Source: Desulfurobacterium sp.
GTDB lineage: Bacteria > Aquificota > Aquificia > Desulfurobacteriales > Desulfurobacteriaceae
Assembly: GCA_003978805.1 (NCBI GenBank)
Contig: QNYI01000035.1
Span: forward strand, 1-5,650
DNA: 5,650 bases
Direction: 5' to 3'
Shown here: positions 4,234 to 5,650 of the stretch, in pieces
Layout: the number at the start of each line of letters is the position of its first letter
How positions within the stretch are numbered: position 1 is the stretch's first letter
Notes under the pieces: model-generated
The model's input: only the letters and a program-made list of their open reading frames with translations
Database searches by the model: none
Told to the model about the DNA's origin: nothing
Made by a program: the position numbers and the translations under genes

Positions 4234-5650
4234 ATGAGAAAAGCTGTCTTCCTTGCAGGGCTTCTGTTAGCATCCTGTTCGCTGTCCCCCTTTGGAGGTG
4301 GAGAGCCAGACGTTTACCCTACATACGCTCCAAAGGAGAAAGCCCAGACGGTTAAATCTGAAACCAGAGGTGTTGAGAACGTCCTCCTTTACATAAAGAG
4401 GGAGTTCTCCCCCCTTGAAGGTGAAATAGTCCTAAACAGCTACGATGGGTTTATCATTGACCTTGGCCGAAAAGACGGCGTCTCTGAAGGGGACAGGTTT
4501 ATCTCCGAAAGGGGTGCTGTGCTGAAGGTAAAGGAAGTCAGGGACGATTACTCGGTGGCACTTCCAACCATAGGAAACCCCTTGGTGGGGGAAAAGGTTA
4601 AAAAGCTCTCATTTAATAGAGCTCTCTTCGTTGACTTCACAGCACGAGAGGGTAGAGAACTCTTTAACAAACTCCAAAAAGAGGTAAAAACCCTGCACCT
4701 TGCTCCCTACTCAGAGGGAGAAAAGTTTAAAAAGCTCTTCGGCCTGAGATACCCTTCAGACTTTAAGAGGAAAGTGCCAACAGAAAAGCTCTTAGGGTAC
4801 GACGGATACTTGGTCGTCTCAGAAGAAGGAGTTGCAGTCTACGATAACACGAAAAAACTGTTAAAGTTCTTCCCTTGGGAGGGAGCTCCACAAACCTCAA
4901 TTTCAGTTGCCATAGGTTCTGACCATACAGTTGTTTACGACTTTAAGGGGCATGCAACGAGTCTGTTTACCTTTAATCCGGAGGGGCAGGTTGAATCGGA
5001 GATACTCTCCTTAAAGGAGAACAGCATTTTACTCTTTAAGCCGACACCATACGGAGTCAAACTCGTTAAGAAGTTTAAAAATCCATTCAGGGGCTCATAC
5101 CTCTTCCACACATGCCCTGTTCAAATTAAAGGAGAGAAACTTTTTGTAGTCGATGGATTCTATCAGGATACTAAGAGCGTATCCTCAGGGGTGTTTAAGC
5201 TTACAAACAACGAGTTGAAAAAGGTAACCTCATCAAACCTCATCCTTTCATGCTTTGATACCGACGGCGATGGGATAAACGATTCAATATTCGGCCAGAC
5301 TGTAAGCTCCGAAAGCGATAAGTTCTTCGGAAGGAACGTTTACAGAATGAAACTTGAAAACGGGAAAATTAAGAAGGGAAGAAAGATAAAGGTTCCTAAG
5401 GAATTTCAGGTAACAAGTGCTCAAATGTTTAAATCAAATGGTAAGGAGTACTTTGCCTACTACGACCTCAACTACTTCTTCAACGTTTCCGACGGAGAAA
5501 AGGTCCTCTGGCGTTCCCCTATCCAGATTGGAGCTTCTCCCAACTCAATCTACTGGTACGAGGAGGACAACTTAGTCAGCTACTACATAACACCAAAGCC
5601 CAAACCAATTGACATAGACGGAGATGGAAACCAAGAAGTTCTCTTCTCAC
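4234..5650 (+). CDS. Lipoprotein of unknown function with FlgT-like and calcium-loop features (3' end outside window)
   Basis: From ATG 4234 the frame is open to the right edge (472 residues, incomplete); GGAG lies 6 nt upstream. The N-terminus is a lipoprotein signal: MRK, a hydrophobic run, then lipobox LASC with Cys15 as the lipidation site; Ser follows, so outer-membrane sorting is plausible if the cell is diderm. Residues 62-122 (GEIVLNSYDG, IIDLGRKDGVSEGDRF, NPLVGEKV) resemble the small beta-barrel of FlgT-like envelope proteins, by pattern only. The rest is rich in short beta-strand/turn segments, with two acidic loops, DTDGDGIND (342-350) and DIDGDGNQE (460-468), like calcium loops of FG-GAP/VCBS propeller repeats. 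Cys294 and Cys340 could form a disulfide. A calcium-stabilised, surface or periplasmic beta-propeller is the best guess; the substrate or partner is unknown. Divergent from amt, with a 103-bp shared control region. Confidence 0.85.
   Translation, partial: MRKAVFLAGLLLASCSLSPFGGGEPDVYPTYAPKEKAQTVKSETRGVENVLLYIKREFSPLEGEIVLNSYDGFIIDLGRKDGVSEGDRFISERGAVLKVKEVRDDYSVALPTIGNPLVGEKVKKLSFNRALFVDFTAREGRELFNKLQKEVKTLHLAPYSEGEKFKKLFGLRYPSDFKRKVPTEKLLGYDGYLVVSEEGVAVYDNTKKLLKFFPWEGAPQTSISVAIGSDHTVVYDFKGHATSLFTFNPEGQVESEILSLKENSILLFKPTPYGVKLVKKFKNPFRGSYLFHTCPVQIKGEKLFVVDGFYQDTKSVSSGVFKLTNNELKKVTSSNLILSCFDTDGDGINDSIFGQTVSSESDKFFGRNVYRMKLENGKIKKGRKIKVPKEFQVTSAQMFKSNGKEYFAYYDLNYFFNVSDGEKVLWRSPIQIGASPNSIYWYEEDNLVSYYITPKPKPIDIDGDGNQEVLFS

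Noticed and set aside
4186..4720. NtrC enhancer for amt
   Set aside because: GTGC and GCAC words occur, for example near 4514 and 4693, but none pairs as GCAC-N7-GTGC.

Overview
The window looks like a chromosomal segment from a thermophilic, probably anaerobic bacterium of the Aquificota, perhaps near the Desulfurobacteriaceae. This is an inference from the Lys/Glu/Val-rich proteins, the many AGG/AGA arginine codons, the TTG start of the PerR-like gene and the character of the GlnB, GlnA and PerR sequences. No rRNA or other marker fixes the lineage. GC content is moderate.

Layout from left to right. (1) The 3' end of a plus-strand gene whose product ends in an EAL cyclic-di-GMP phosphodiesterase domain (to 473). 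(2) A convergent GC hairpin that best serves as the glnA terminator (480-492). (3) Four minus-strand genes, read right to left as amt (4130-2910), a PerR-type Fur regulator (2822-2427), glnB (2278-1940) and glnA (1920-502). (4) A divergent plus-strand gene for an unrecognised lipoprotein that runs off the right edge (4234 onward).

The four minus-strand genes form three likely transcription units. amt has its own promoter, a match at every fixed position to the sigma-54 (RpoN) -24/-12 consensus, and its own intrinsic terminator. perR has a promoter-like -10 overlapped by a Fur/PerR-like operator. glnB-glnA is a tight operon (19-nt gap) preceded by a second sigma-54-like promoter and, about 98 bp upstream of its predicted start, a clear NtrC-type palindrome. 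Together they form a nitrogen-assimilation module: Amt brings in ammonium, glutamine synthetase fixes it, and the PII protein GlnB senses nitrogen status and links the two. Sigma-54 control with an NtrC-family activator would switch on both halves under nitrogen limitation. perR sits between the two halves without an obvious metabolic link. No convincing terminator follows it, so read-through could give glnBA a basal level of expression.

The longest open frames for amt, glnB and glnA start too far upstream. Shine-Dalgarno spacing (6 nt in glnA, glnB, perR and amt), family alignment and the sigma-54 promoter lying inside the long amt frame all support the shorter starts used here. There are no tRNAs, rRNAs, CRISPR arrays, IS elements or long repeats, and no gap over 300 bp without a gene. 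The least explained element is the lipoprotein. The most informative non-coding elements are the paired sigma-54 promoters and the NtrC site.
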